In this document: piece after piece, positions 23,950-32,728 of the stretch
Numbering within the stretch: position 1 is the stretch's first letter
How the letters are laid out: each line of letters begins with the position of its first letter
From: Kiloniellaceae bacterium
Lineage (GTDB): Bacteria > Pseudomonadota > Alphaproteobacteria > Kiloniellales > J153
Assembly: GCA_021776095.1 (NCBI GenBank)
Contig: JAJFGO010000038.1
Span: 1 to 64,000, forward strand
DNA: 64,000 nt
Direction: 5' to 3'
Translations under genes and position numbers: made by a program
Notes under the pieces: model-generated
What the model saw: the letters and a program-made list of their open reading frames with translations, nothing else
The model's database searches: none
Told to the model about the DNA's origin: nothing

Positions 23950-24846
23950 TCAGATAAGGCGCCCTTGGCGCGCCAAGAGTTTGAAGGTCCGGTACAGCCC
24001 ATTCGTCACGCGCTCCAACTCCTGGTACGAGAGTTGGTCGGGTGTATCCCCAGGACAATGGTAATGACGGTATCTGTAGAACGCGGTGTCCGTGACCATG
24101 AAGGCGCGAAAGCCTTCTTTCCAGAATGATCGATGATCGCTCCAGGACACACCGGGAACCAAACTGCTCGTCGCCACGTGTTCGAGCGGAAAGTCCGATT
24201 CCGTCCGAAAGACAGCTGTGACGTGGCGCATGAGTCGACGCGAGCGGAGATTGGAGACGAAGGCCAGAAAGTTGCCGCAATTCGGATAGAATAGCCGGAA
24301 TAACGGCGGATAGATCTGGCTGCCCGGTTCGTCCGAATAGTACCCGATGGTCTCGAGCGACACCATCAGCCGGATCTCGTCGCCGCGACCTCGGGCGGCT
24401 TTCGCGTAGACTCGGCTGCCCTGATTTTCGGTCATGAAAAAGGGTGGCTCCTCGTTAACGAAGGCGACGAACTTCACCGTTATGGCGGGAACGGACAGTG
24501 CAAACAGCCTGGATAACTCCAGGAGGGTAGCCACTCCGCTGCCATTGTCGTTGGCGCCCGGACACCCCCGGACGGTGTCGTAGTGCGCACCAAGCAACAG
24601 GATTTGCTCCGGCCGACTGCCTCCGGGGCAAGTGATCTCCAGGTTCGCGCAGCGCACGCCATCAACTTGATACCATTGCCGGGTAACGGTGTAGCCCTGT
24701 GCGCGCCAAGTGGCCTCAATATAGTCGGCAGCAGCGGCGAGGGCGCCCGGCCGAAACACATTGCGTTCGCCGATGTCTCCGGCCAGCCGCGCCACATGTT
24801 CGCGCAGGGCCTCGGCCGTGGTGCTCCGGCTCTCCGCTTGATCCAT
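23950..24846 (-). CDS. M28-family zinc aminopeptidase-like hydrolase
   Basis: This 298-residue protein has co-catalytic zinc motifs: GAHYDTVRGCPGANDNGSG (His and bridging Asp), NEEPPFF (catalytic and ligand Glu), SLETIGY (second-zinc Asp position here Glu) and the late YHCPGDTPDQL His. No signal peptide is visible, so it is probably cytoplasmic. The start at 24846 has GGAGGTG directly upstream; a longer frame adds 13 residues without a ribosome site. It is followed by the MFS transporter after 38 bp. Substrate unknown; peptides are likely for the family. Confidence 0.85.
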   Translation of the reverse strand: MDQAESRSTTAEALREHVARLAGDIGERNVFRPGALAAAADYIEATWRAQGYTVTRQWYQVDGVRCANLEITCPGGSRPEQILLLGAHYDTVRGCPGANDNGSGVATLLELSRLFALSVPAITVKFVAFVNEEPPFFMTENQGSRVYAKAARGRGDEIRLMVSLETIGYYSDEPGSQIYPPLFRLFYPNCGNFLAFVSNLRSRRLMRHVTAVFRTESDFPLEHVATSSLVPGVSWSDHRSFWKEGFRAFMVTDTAFYRYRHYHCPGDTPDQLSYQELERVTNGLYRTFKLLARQGRLI

Positions 24847-24921
24847 GGGCACCTCCTCAGGTGTGGCGACTATGTGCCTAGCCAAGGCCCGTCTCGGGCT
24901 GTCCTCGAAGACATGGCGCGG

Positions 24922-25785
24922 CTACGCCTTTCCCCTAGCGACTGGCAGGGGTAGCGGCATTGCAACCGCGTCGCGGCCAAAGGCTTCAAAGCGAAGGTTC
25001 AAGTCTGGCTCCACGCTGAACACGGTGCCCTCCGGCACCTGGGACCAAGATTCCTGGGTAATCGGTTCCGAGGCGATCTCGACGGCCCGGTAGCTTTGTT
25101 TGGGATCGTGATGGACATGGGATTTGCCGCAGAATTCGCAGGTATGCAGGCCATCGCGCACCAGGTACCAAAGCGTGCGGCCTAGCCGGGAGCCGACCAT
25201 GCGTTCGCCGTCGGTCCAGAGCACGTTGAGTGAAACCTTCGCTTGGCTATCGATATCGCGGCACCAGGCGATCACCTGTTCCAGGCCATTACGCAAAGTT
25301 TCCAACAAGGGCCGCTCGGGGTTTTGCTGCCAAAGGCCCAAAAGATATCGGAATACGTGCTCGCTGTCGGTCGATCCGTGTATTTCGCTCCGGTGCAAAG
25401 GATCCATGGCATCGATCAGTTGGTCGCGCACCCGATCGAAGTTCGGCACGGTACCGTTGTGTGCGAAAAGCCATACACCGTGAATGAAGGGGTGGGTATT
25501 TTCCAGGCCGGGCGGTCCCACGGTGGCCCGGCGGACATGGGCGATCACCGACTTCGAATAAACCCGTGCGGCGGTTTTCTTGAATTGCTCACCGTGGTAG
25601 GCTGCCCAAGCCTGCTTCTCGACGAAAGGAACCCCGTCCGGATGCTCCGCCACGCCCCAGCCGTGGCCGTGGGTCAGGCCCTCCAAATCCATACGGCTCT
25701 GGGCCATGAGCGCGTTTTGAGCGTGCACCAGACTGCACTCGACCTTGGTCGGTTCGTTGGCTCGGAAACCGTATAGGCGGCACAT
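24922..25785 (-). CDS. Class II glutamine amidotransferase (YafJ/EgtC-like)
   Basis: This 287-residue Ntn-hydrolase begins MCRLYGF, so Cys2 becomes the N-terminal nucleophile after Met removal. GHGWGVA, VIAHVRRAT, THPFIHGVWLFAHNG and GSTDSEHVF are the family's glutamine-pocket motifs. It is a stand-alone glutaminase domain, like YafJ or EgtC. EgtC acts in ergothioneine synthesis, but no egt genes are nearby, so the substrate is open. It lies 75 bp upstream of the M28 peptidase gene on the same strand. Confidence 0.88.
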   Translation of the reverse strand: MCRLYGFRANEPTKVECSLVHAQNALMAQSRMDLEGLTHGHGWGVAEHPDGVPFVEKQAWAAYHGEQFKKTAARVYSKSVIAHVRRATVGPPGLENTHPFIHGVWLFAHNGTVPNFDRVRDQLIDAMDPLHRSEIHGSTDSEHVFRYLLGLWQQNPERPLLETLRNGLEQVIAWCRDIDSQAKVSLNVLWTDGERMVGSRLGRTLWYLVRDGLHTCEFCGKSHVHHDPKQSYRAVEIASEPITQESWSQVPEGTVFSVEPDLNLRFEAFGRDAVAMPLPLPVARGKA

Positions 25786-26114
25786 GGCGTTTTCGAACTG
25801 GCCCCCGCAAAACCTTGATACGACTTTCGAAATCAGTGTGAGAACAGATTACAAGAGCAGCTTAACCGGCGCCAAGGTGCTGGCCATGAGCTATGTCAAA
25901 GCGCTTGGCCCAAAGGGGTGGAGTTGCGACACTGCTGCCATCGGCATTGGGGGGGTGAGTCGGGGCATCGAAGCAAGCCAAGTCCTCACTGGAAACCGCG
26001 CCCTCAGCCACTATTTGTTTGTAATGAGCCGGTTTCCGGGTCGAGCAAAGCCCGCGTGACCTAAGTGTGCGAGTTTTGCTGGACAGTTGGCCGGTTCACT
26101 CGGTTGCGGCTTTC

Positions 26115-27095
26115 ATGCATGACATACGAGGTGACAGATTGGACGATCCCCGGGATCCGCAACATCGGCGGCGTGCCTGGCATATGCGCCGCGAACTCAT
26201 GGAGGCCGAGCCATCGGGCAAGCGATGGCGCGGGCAGGTACGCAGCCAACTCTATGATACGGCCTGGCGCATGCATCATGTATTGCGCCCGACCCGGCCG
26301 TTCAAGCACGGTGCCAAGCGAGCACTTCGACTGGACCTGAGCGAGTTGACGCTGTCGTTCGCAGACCTTCCGGCGGCATTCGACAGGTACCGTATTCTTC
26401 ACCTAACCGACCTTCACCTCGACAACATCGACGATACGGCGGCGGAAACGGCGGCCCGTATCAGCGGACTCAAAAGCGATCTTTGCGTCATCACGGGCGA
26501 CATTCGGGACAACATCCATGCGCCTTTGCATCCCTTGATCGAGCGCCTGGAGCGCGTTGTATCCTCGGTGCATGCACCCGATGGGGTCTTGAGCGTACTG
26601 GGCAATCATGATGGCGCGGCCATGGTCGCGCCGATGGAAAAAATAGGCATACATGTCCTGCTGAACGAAACCCTGACCCTAACTCGCGATACGGATGATC
26701 TGCATATTACCGGCCTGGACGACGTGCACCGTTTTCACACCGAAGAGGCCTACGCGGCGCTTGACGCGGCGCCCGAAGGCTTTTGCATCGCCCTGGTCCA
26801 CTCGCCGGAGGTCGCCGGGCGGGCCGCCGAGAAGCACCGGCTGTACCTGACCGGCCACACCCACGGCGGACAGATCTGTTTGCCCGGGCAACGGTCGTTC
26901 ACGTCTGGGCTCAAACGCCATCGAGATTTAGGCAAGGGCATTTGGCGCCATGGACGCATGGTCGGGTACACGAGCCGCGGTATCGGCGCCTGCATTGTCC
27001 CATTCCGGTCGTTTTGCCCTGGTGAGGTCACCATGGTGACACTTCGGCGCGGCGCCGATCACGTCTCGGTCGATGGCCAACCGGCGGACATCTGA
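26115..27095 (+). CDS. Calcineurin-like metallophosphoesterase (YkuE/YaeI-like)
   Basis: This roughly 326-residue protein has all dimetal motifs in order: LTDLHLDN (DxH), TGDIRD (GDxxD-like), LGNHD (GNHD), LVHSPE and TGHTHGGQ (GHTH). YkuE/YaeI-like members act on UDP-diacylglucosamine or other membrane phosphates, and a helical N-terminal segment of about 80 residues precedes the catalytic domain. ATG 26115 (MHDIRGD) is used; GTG at 26067 would add 16 residues. No strong ribosome site distinguishes them. Confidence 0.88.
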   Translation: MHDIRGDRLDDPRDPQHRRRAWHMRRELMEAEPSGKRWRGQVRSQLYDTAWRMHHVLRPTRPFKHGAKRALRLDLSELTLSFADLPAAFDRYRILHLTDLHLDNIDDTAAETAARISGLKSDLCVITGDIRDNIHAPLHPLIERLERVVSSVHAPDGVLSVLGNHDGAAMVAPMEKIGIHVLLNETLTLTRDTDDLHITGLDDVHRFHTEEAYAALDAAPEGFCIALVHSPEVAGRAAEKHRLYLTGHTHGGQICLPGQRSFTSGLKRHRDLGKGIWRHGRMVGYTSRGIGACIVPFRSFCPGEVTMVTLRRGADHVSVDGQPADI

Positions 27096-27225
27096 TAAAG
27101 CCCGAGCCCGCGGCTCGTATTTGAAGTAGTTTCCGGCGAAGGTCGATGGTAGGCGGTTCGACGACTTGATTTCGGACCGGTCTCGATCCGGTCTCCAATA
27201 TGCTGCCGCGTGCCCTGGTGTAGTC

Positions 27226-28764
27226 ATGACGGACCTACCCATCGTCGCACATTATGACGTTATCCTCGATGCGAAGGAGCGAGAGCGCCTGGGGTATCTT
27301 GCACGTAACCTGCGCGCAGATGAGCCGGCGCTGTCGGCCTCTGCGGCATTCCGCCCATCGGTGTCGCCCGGTCTCGGCCCCTGGCCAAGCCTGGTGATCG
27401 AGGATCACAGTTGGATTACTCTGTTCGAGAAAACTGGCGATTTTGCCTACACCTATCGGGCCTTGCTCCTGGCGGGAGACGGTGACCTCGTCGTCATCGC
27501 GCAGCCGCGTTGCCTCGGGTTTGAGGACTATTGCCGGCGCGTTCTAGGGCTTGGCGAAGTAGAGATATTGACCCCGGCGGCCTCCGCCAAGCCGCTGGCG
27601 CTCGCGCAGTCTTGTGCCGGCGATCCAGCCCTCGTCCGCCGCGCCGCGGACTTGGCTCGGCGAAGCGGAGGCCTCAATGTCGTGCCCTATATGGGCACTG
27701 GAGGCGCATGGGCACTGGCGCGAGGTATTGCGGAAATCGCCCAGGTTCCGCTTCGCGTCGTCGCCCCGCTTCCACGCCTGACGCGCCGGGTCAATGACAA
27801 GATTTGGTTTGCCGCGCGCGTGGGAGAGGTGCTGGGCGCGCAGGGCGCGCCCTTTTCGAAGGTGGTCCATAACCTGGCGGCGCTGGCCGGCCATGCCGCT
27901 GTTCTAGGGCGGCAATATCGCAGTATTGCCATTAAGATACCCGACAGTGCGAGCTCCGCCGGCAATATCATCCTGCGGTCCCAAGATCTGCGGCGTATGA
28001 CATTGCGGCATCTACGCAACGAGGCGGAGTCGTCCTTGCGCAGGGTCGGTTGGCGGGGCGGGTTTCCCTTGATGGTTACGGCTTGGGAAGAGCCGGTCTT
28101 GGCTAGCCCATCGGCGCAGGTCTGGGTTCCGGATCAGGAGGACGGCTTGCCGATCGTCGAGGGGCTGTTCGACCAGATGGTGATCGGGCCGGCTCAAGAG
28201 TTCGGCGGTGCGGCGCCCAGTGCCCTGCCCGAGCCCTGGTGTAACCGGCTGGCGCGCGAAGCGGTTCGCTTGGCATACCTTTTCCAGAAGTTGGGATACT
28301 TCGGTCGATGTAGCTTCGACGCGATCGTGGTCGGCGAGGATATCGCGACGGCGAATCTGCATTGGGTCGAATGTAACGGTCGCTGGGGCGGCGTATCGAT
28401 TCCGATGACTTTGGCAAACCGACTGACTGGAGATTGGACATCGCGACCGCCGGTCGTCATCGACCGAGCCAACATGTCCGGGGCACCAAGGAGCTTCGAC
28501 GAAATTCTGGTCGAGCTCGATGCCGATTTGTTCAAGCCGGACTTACGCGACACGGGTGCAGTGATCCTTTCGCCCAGCCGGCTGGAGGCCGGCAGCGGCT
28601 ATGAGATCATGGTCCTGGGCGAGAGCGTTACGGCGGCCAATGTCCATGCGGAAGAATTGGGGGCCCGCTTGCTACCGAAACAGGGCCGGCGGTCTGAGCT
28701 TGATCCACGTCATGGCGAGGCCAGCCCCGGATCAGGCAACAAGATATCTCATGGGCAACGATAA
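27226..28764 (+). CDS. ATP-grasp-like protein, possible peptide ligase
   Basis: This 512-residue protein starting MTDLPIVAHYDV resembles the pre-ATP-grasp/ATP-grasp class (PGM1-like). The middle has a KIPDSASSAGNIILRS segment that fits an ATP-grasp nucleotide lysine and glycine loop, and the C-terminal FDAIVVGEDIATANLHWVECNGRWGG supplies the acidic Mg-ligand strand (E, N). The family makes amide bonds with ATP. The substrate is not deducible. Its 3' end overlaps the malic enzyme start by 14 bp, so they are co-transcribed. I am moderately sure of the fold only. Confidence 0.6.
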   Translation: MTDLPIVAHYDVILDAKERERLGYLARNLRADEPALSASAAFRPSVSPGLGPWPSLVIEDHSWITLFEKTGDFAYTYRALLLAGDGDLVVIAQPRCLGFEDYCRRVLGLGEVEILTPAASAKPLALAQSCAGDPALVRRAADLARRSGGLNVVPYMGTGGAWALARGIAEIAQVPLRVVAPLPRLTRRVNDKIWFAARVGEVLGAQGAPFSKVVHNLAALAGHAAVLGRQYRSIAIKIPDSASSAGNIILRSQDLRRMTLRHLRNEAESSLRRVGWRGGFPLMVTAWEEPVLASPSAQVWVPDQEDGLPIVEGLFDQMVIGPAQEFGGAAPSALPEPWCNRLAREAVRLAYLFQKLGYFGRCSFDAIVVGEDIATANLHWVECNGRWGGVSIPMTLANRLTGDWTSRPPVVIDRANMSGAPRSFDEILVELDADLFKPDLRDTGAVILSPSRLEAGSGYEIMVLGESVTAANVHAEELGARLLPKQGRRSELDPRHGEASPGSGNKISHGQR

Positions 28765-30079
28765 AGACTCCTCACAGGGCCAATCAGAAGACTCGCTACG
28801 CCTGCATGCCCTATACCGGGGCAAGGTCCAGAGCCTGCCGAAATGTCCGATCCGCGGGCTAGAGGATTTCGCTCTGTGGTATACGCCGGGAGTCGCGGCG
28901 CCGTGCCTGGCGATTCGTGACGATCCCGCGCGTGTCTACGACTACACCAACAAGGGCAACAGCGTTGCGATTATCTCCAACGGCACCCGGGTTCTGGGTC
29001 TAGGTGACATCGGCCCGGAAGCGGGCCTGCCGGTCATGGAGGGCAAGGCTCTTCTGTTCAAGTACCTGGGCGGCGTCGATGCCGTACCGCTTTGTCTCCA
29101 AACGCGCGATCCGGCGGCCCTGATCGAGACGGTCGCCGCCCTGGAGCCATCCTTCGGCGGCATCAATTTGGAGGACATCGCACAGCCCGGATGCTTCTCG
29201 ATCTTGGATCGGCTGCGTCCGAAACTGGGTATTCCGGTTTGGCACGACGATCAACAGGGCTCCGCCACAGTGGCCCTCGCTGGCCTTCTCAATGCACTCG
29301 ATGTGGTCGGCAAACGCCTGACGGATATCAAACTCGCCATGATCGGGATGGGCGCGGCCAACGTCGCGACCTATCGGCTGTTGAAGGCGAGCGGTATCGC
29401 AACGGAAGCCGTCGTCGCATGCGACAGCAAGGGAACGCTCCATATCGGGCGCTCGGATATCAAGGCGGCGCGGGACTTGTACGCGGAAAAGTGGCGGGTC
29501 TGTCGGGAAACGAACCGGGAGAGGATCGTCGGCGGCATCGCCGAGGCCTTGCGTGGTGCCGACGCGTGCATTGCTTTTTCCCGGCCCGGCCCCGAAACCA
29601 TAAAGGCCGAATGGGTTCAGGCCATGGCGCCGGACGCCATCGTCTTCGCCTGTGCAAACCCCGTGCCGGAGATCTGGCCGCAGGATGCCAAGGCCGCCGG
29701 CGCGCGGATTGCCGCCACGGGCAGAAGCGATTTCCCCAATCAGGTCAACAATTCTCTTGGTTTTCCGGGCATATTTCGCGGCGCCCTGGACGTCCGGGCC
29801 AGGGCAATTAGCGACGAAATGGCCCTCGCGGCAGCGCGGGAACTGGCGGCCGCCGCGCGGACTAATTTGGGCGCAGAGTCAATTTTGCCTCGCATGACCG
29901 ATTGGCAGGTGCCGGCGCAGATCGCCGCCGCCGTAGGGATGCAAGCACAAGAGCAGGGCTTGGCGCAGATAAGGCTGGACCGCGGGGCCCTCCACGATAC
30001 CGCGCTGGACAAGATCAAGACGGCGCGCGATGCGACCCATGCATTGATGCGGGACGGCTTGATTGCGCCTGCCCCTTAG
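28751..30079 (+). CDS. NAD(P)-dependent malic enzyme
   Basis: This 442-residue short bacterial malic enzyme decarboxylates malate to pyruvate. Motifs: WYTPGVAAPC near the start, GLGDIGPEAGLPVMEGKA, GGINLEDIAQP (metal ligands E and D), VWHDDQQGSATV, then the Rossmann dinucleotide fold with IGMGAANVA and FACANPVPEI. There is no phosphotransacetylase-like C-terminal extension as found in the long MaeB type. It starts at ATG 28751, inside the end of the ATP-grasp-like gene, showing coupling. It converges with the DUF2238 gene. Confidence 0.93.
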   Translation: MGNDKDSSQGQSEDSLRLHALYRGKVQSLPKCPIRGLEDFALWYTPGVAAPCLAIRDDPARVYDYTNKGNSVAIISNGTRVLGLGDIGPEAGLPVMEGKALLFKYLGGVDAVPLCLQTRDPAALIETVAALEPSFGGINLEDIAQPGCFSILDRLRPKLGIPVWHDDQQGSATVALAGLLNALDVVGKRLTDIKLAMIGMGAANVATYRLLKASGIATEAVVACDSKGTLHIGRSDIKAARDLYAEKWRVCRETNRERIVGGIAEALRGADACIAFSRPGPETIKAEWVQAMAPDAIVFACANPVPEIWPQDAKAAGARIAATGRSDFPNQVNNSLGFPGIFRGALDVRARAISDEMALAAARELAAAARTNLGAESILPRMTDWQVPAQIAAAVGMQAQEQGLAQIRLDRGALHDTALDKIKTARDATHALMRDGLIAPAP

Positions 30080-30088
30080 GTGACCGCA

Positions 30089-30784
30089 TCAGTGGGCCCG
30101 CAGGCGGGTCTTTCTGCTTAGGGCTGTGAGGGACAGACCCAGGATGGCGCCGGCCAAGGCGAGCACGGCGTCTTTTTGCGCGTCGAACACATCGCCTTGT
30201 GTTCCGAGGAACGCCAAGGCGGCCTCCGGATCGATGATCTCGGCCGCGGCCCATTCGACAATCTCATAGAAATTGCTGCAGGCCAGGACCAGCGCAAAAC
30301 TTGCCAGGTAAGACCACCGCTCTGAAATGCGGCCCGCGCGCCTGGCGAGTTCGTGGAGCGGGTCGCTGAACAGCAGCCCGAAGAAAAAATGTATAACCCG
30401 ATCGTAGTGGTTGCGTTCCATGTCGAGAGCCGACTGAAGCCAGAAGCCGATAGGTGAATGCGAGTAGTTGTAGTGCGCGCCCACCGCGTGCAAGCACAAG
30501 AAGAGCGCCATTAGCCCATAGGACAGGTTTGAGAAAGTGAAGGTGCGGTAGGTTGCTATGAGCAGGCCGACGAAGGCAAAAACAAGCAGATTTTCGAGCA
30601 GCCAGTCGAAGCGGTTCGTCGGCGAGATGGCCGCGATCAGCCAGACGATCGCATAGATTGCTGCGATCCCTTGCAGGACGCGATTATTCTTGAAATTCTT
30701 GGGCTGTCCTGTCGCCACGGGTGGCGCCCGGTTCGGCCTATCCAAGGACTCGTCTCCGGTTAGTGAGGTCGGCAAGTCCGGCAA
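30089..30784 (-). CDS. DUF2238/YjdF-family inner membrane protein
   Basis: This 231-residue integral membrane protein has about six hydrophobic helices, preceded by a polar N-terminus of about 30 residues. NHYDRVIHFFFGLL, EIVEWAAAEI and GTQGDVFDAQKDAVLA are characteristic of DUF2238 (YjdF). The function of the family is unknown. It converges with the malic enzyme (9-bp gap) and follows RtcB's strand direction but begins 40 bp after the RtcB stop, so it could be the last gene of that long operon. Confidence 0.85.
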   Translation of the reverse strand: MPDLPTSLTGDESLDRPNRAPPVATGQPKNFKNNRVLQGIAAIYAIVWLIAAISPTNRFDWLLENLLVFAFVGLLIATYRTFTFSNLSYGLMALFLCLHAVGAHYNYSHSPIGFWLQSALDMERNHYDRVIHFFFGLLFSDPLHELARRAGRISERWSYLASFALVLACSNFYEIVEWAAAEIIDPEAALAFLGTQGDVFDAQKDAVLALAGAILGLSLTALSRKTRLRAH

Positions 30785-30823
30785 GGCAAGCAGGCCCGAC
30801 CAAATCGCACCACTGCCTGCCGC

Positions 30824-32254
30824 CTACCCCTTGATGCAAATGAGCGGCTCCAGGCGTGCGACCTTGCGGGCCAGTCCGGCCTTGTCGGAAGCGTCGACCA
30901 CTGCGCCGACATCCTTATAGGCGCCCGGCGCCTCCTCAGCGACGCCGCGTGAGGAGCGGCTGCGAATCATGATTCCGCGCGCGGCTAGGTCGTCCACCAC
31001 CCGGCGCCCTTTCCAGCGCTTGAGCGCCGCATGCCGGCTCATGCGGCGGCCCGCGCCATGGCACGCGGAGCTGAAGGCGAGCGACTCGCTCGCCGCGGTA
31101 CCGGCCAGCACATAGGAGGCGGTACCCATGCTGCCTCCGATGAGGACGGGTTGTCCGGTGGCGCGCAGAGACTCTGGGAGTTCGGAATGACCGGGGCCGA
31201 AAGCACGGGTGGCGCCTTTTCGGTGAATGAAGACGGCCCGGCGTTTGCCGTCGATGACGTGTTCTTCCACCTTGCAGGTGTTGTGCGAGACGTCGAACAG
31301 CAAGTCCAGACGAACACCGGGAACGAGGTCGGTAAAGACTTGCCGCGTTATATGACCGACGATTTCCCGGTTCGCCAAGGCGCAATTGATGGCCGCCCGC
31401 ATGGCGCCGAGATAGCGTTGGCCGATCGGCGAGGCGATTGGTGCGCAGGCGAGCTCACGATCCGGTAATACGATCCCACTTTCGGCCGCAGCAACCGCCA
31501 TATCGCGCAGAAACTCGGTGCCGATCTGGTGGCCGAGGCCACGCGAGCCGCAGTGAATGCTGACCACCACCTCACCGATCTTCAGACCGAAGGCGCGCGC
31601 GGCCTCGGGGGCAAGAATCTCGGTTACTTCCTGGACCTCGAGGTAATGGTTTCCGGAGCCCAGCGTGCCCATCTCTTTGCGTTGCCGTTTCCGGGCACGG
31701 GGGGAGACCTCCTCCGGCTTGGCACCGGCCATCCGGCCGCCTTCCTCGATCCGGTCCAGATTAGCGGCGTCCCCATATCCTTGGGCGACCGCCCAAGCGG
31801 CGCCACCGCTCAACATGGCGTCCATCTCCGGCTCCGAGAGCACAATTCGTCCGGTGCTACCCACACCGGCGGGAACCCGCGCGAAGAGCTCATCGGCAAG
31901 CGCCGCTTTCAAAGGCTCGATGTCGTGCGCGCTTAGGCCGGTCAGCATGGTCCGGACGCCGCAGGATATGTCGAAACCGACCCCGCCTGCCGAGACCACG
32001 CCGCCCTCGTTGGGATCGAAAGCGGCGACTCCCCCGATCGGGAAACCATAGCCCCAGTGGGCGTCCGGCATGGCGTAGGCAGCCTCAACGATGCCGGGCA
32101 GGGTCGCGACATTGGTGATCTGCTCGAAGACCTTGTCGTCCATGTCTTCGATTAGCGGCGCGTCGGCAAAGATCACCGCGGGCACCCGCATGGTGCCGCG
32201 CGCGGGGATACGCCAGGCGAAGGCTGAAATGCTTTCCAGGCGAGTCAGATCCAT
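30824..32254 (-). CDS. rtcB: RtcB-type RNA ligase
   Basis: This 476-residue 3'-phosphate/5'-OH RNA ligase has the family's metal and GMP sites: PDAHWGYGFPIGG, GVGFDISCGVR (metal Cys), GSGNHYLEVQ, HCGSRGLGHQIG, SHNTCKVEEH, GSMGTASYV and CHGAGRRMSR with the guanylylated His. It repairs or splices RNA with GTP and Mn. The archease gene lies 33 bp upstream. Both are the distal part of a minus-strand operon for branched-chain amino-acid catabolism rather than next to rtcA/rtcR, an unusual setting. Confidence 0.95.
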   Translation of the reverse strand: MDLTRLESISAFAWRIPARGTMRVPAVIFADAPLIEDMDDKVFEQITNVATLPGIVEAAYAMPDAHWGYGFPIGGVAAFDPNEGGVVSAGGVGFDISCGVRTMLTGLSAHDIEPLKAALADELFARVPAGVGSTGRIVLSEPEMDAMLSGGAAWAVAQGYGDAANLDRIEEGGRMAGAKPEEVSPRARKRQRKEMGTLGSGNHYLEVQEVTEILAPEAARAFGLKIGEVVVSIHCGSRGLGHQIGTEFLRDMAVAAAESGIVLPDRELACAPIASPIGQRYLGAMRAAINCALANREIVGHITRQVFTDLVPGVRLDLLFDVSHNTCKVEEHVIDGKRRAVFIHRKGATRAFGPGHSELPESLRATGQPVLIGGSMGTASYVLAGTAASESLAFSSACHGAGRRMSRHAALKRWKGRRVVDDLAARGIMIRSRSSRGVAEEAPGAYKDVGAVVDASDKAGLARKVARLEPLICIKG

Positions 32255-32287
32255 GGTCTTCTCAAATCCTCGCGGGCGGTCGCCGCG

Positions 32288-32728
32288 TCAAACGTCGACA
32301 ACGCATTGCGCGATCCATTTTCCCGGCCGTTCTTCGATCACTTTCAGCGCCGTCATGGTTGCGCCCTTGACCTCGACAGCGGGCTCGTGGCGCCCGGCAT
32401 CGACCGTCTCGCCCCAGGCGCGGCCCCGTAACCGCGACCCATCAATCTGAACTCGGAAGCGGCCGAACACCATGTTCCGGATTGCCATCTCGTACACCAG
32501 GGCGTTCAGCCAGTCGGTCAGCAGGATCTCAGGGTCCGGTGCCTCGCAATCCACGTCGACGGCGGTCTGGCTCTCAACAGCGCTGGGATCGGTCAAGACC
32601 GCGGTCAGGGCCAGGGCGGCTTGCTCGAAGGCGGTTTCCAGCGACGGGCCCATGCCACGCACTCCCATGTCCGCGCCGTGGGGAAACAGCTCCCACCGAG
32701 CCGTTTCGCCACGTGTTTTCCGGGTCAT
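32288..32728 (-). CDS. Archease, RtcB cofactor
   Basis: This 146-residue archease accelerates RtcB guanylylation and turnover. Family motifs: FPHGADMGVRG near the N-terminus (ligand Asp), TDWLNALVYEM in the middle and the C-terminal EVKGATMTALKVIEE. Its ATG overlaps the stop of the upstream dehydrogenase gene by 4 bp, so translation is coupled, and RtcB follows after 33 bp. The pairing with RtcB makes the assignment firm. Confidence 0.93.
   Translation of the reverse strand: MTRKTRGETARWELFPHGADMGVRGMGPSLETAFEQAALALTAVLTDPSAVESQTAVDVDCEAPDPEILLTDWLNALVYEMAIRNMVFGRFRVQIDGSRLRGRAWGETVDAGRHEPAVEVKGATMTALKVIEERPGKWIAQCVVDV

Noticed and set aside
22616-24280. N-terminal 123-residue extension of the MFS transporter
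   Set aside because: It would run through the M28 peptidase gene in another frame and looks unlike protein; the start at 23911 fits the family.
25745-26059. 104-residue frame between the amidotransferase and metallophosphoesterase genes
   Set aside because: Overlaps the amidotransferase start region on the opposite strand and shows no domain.
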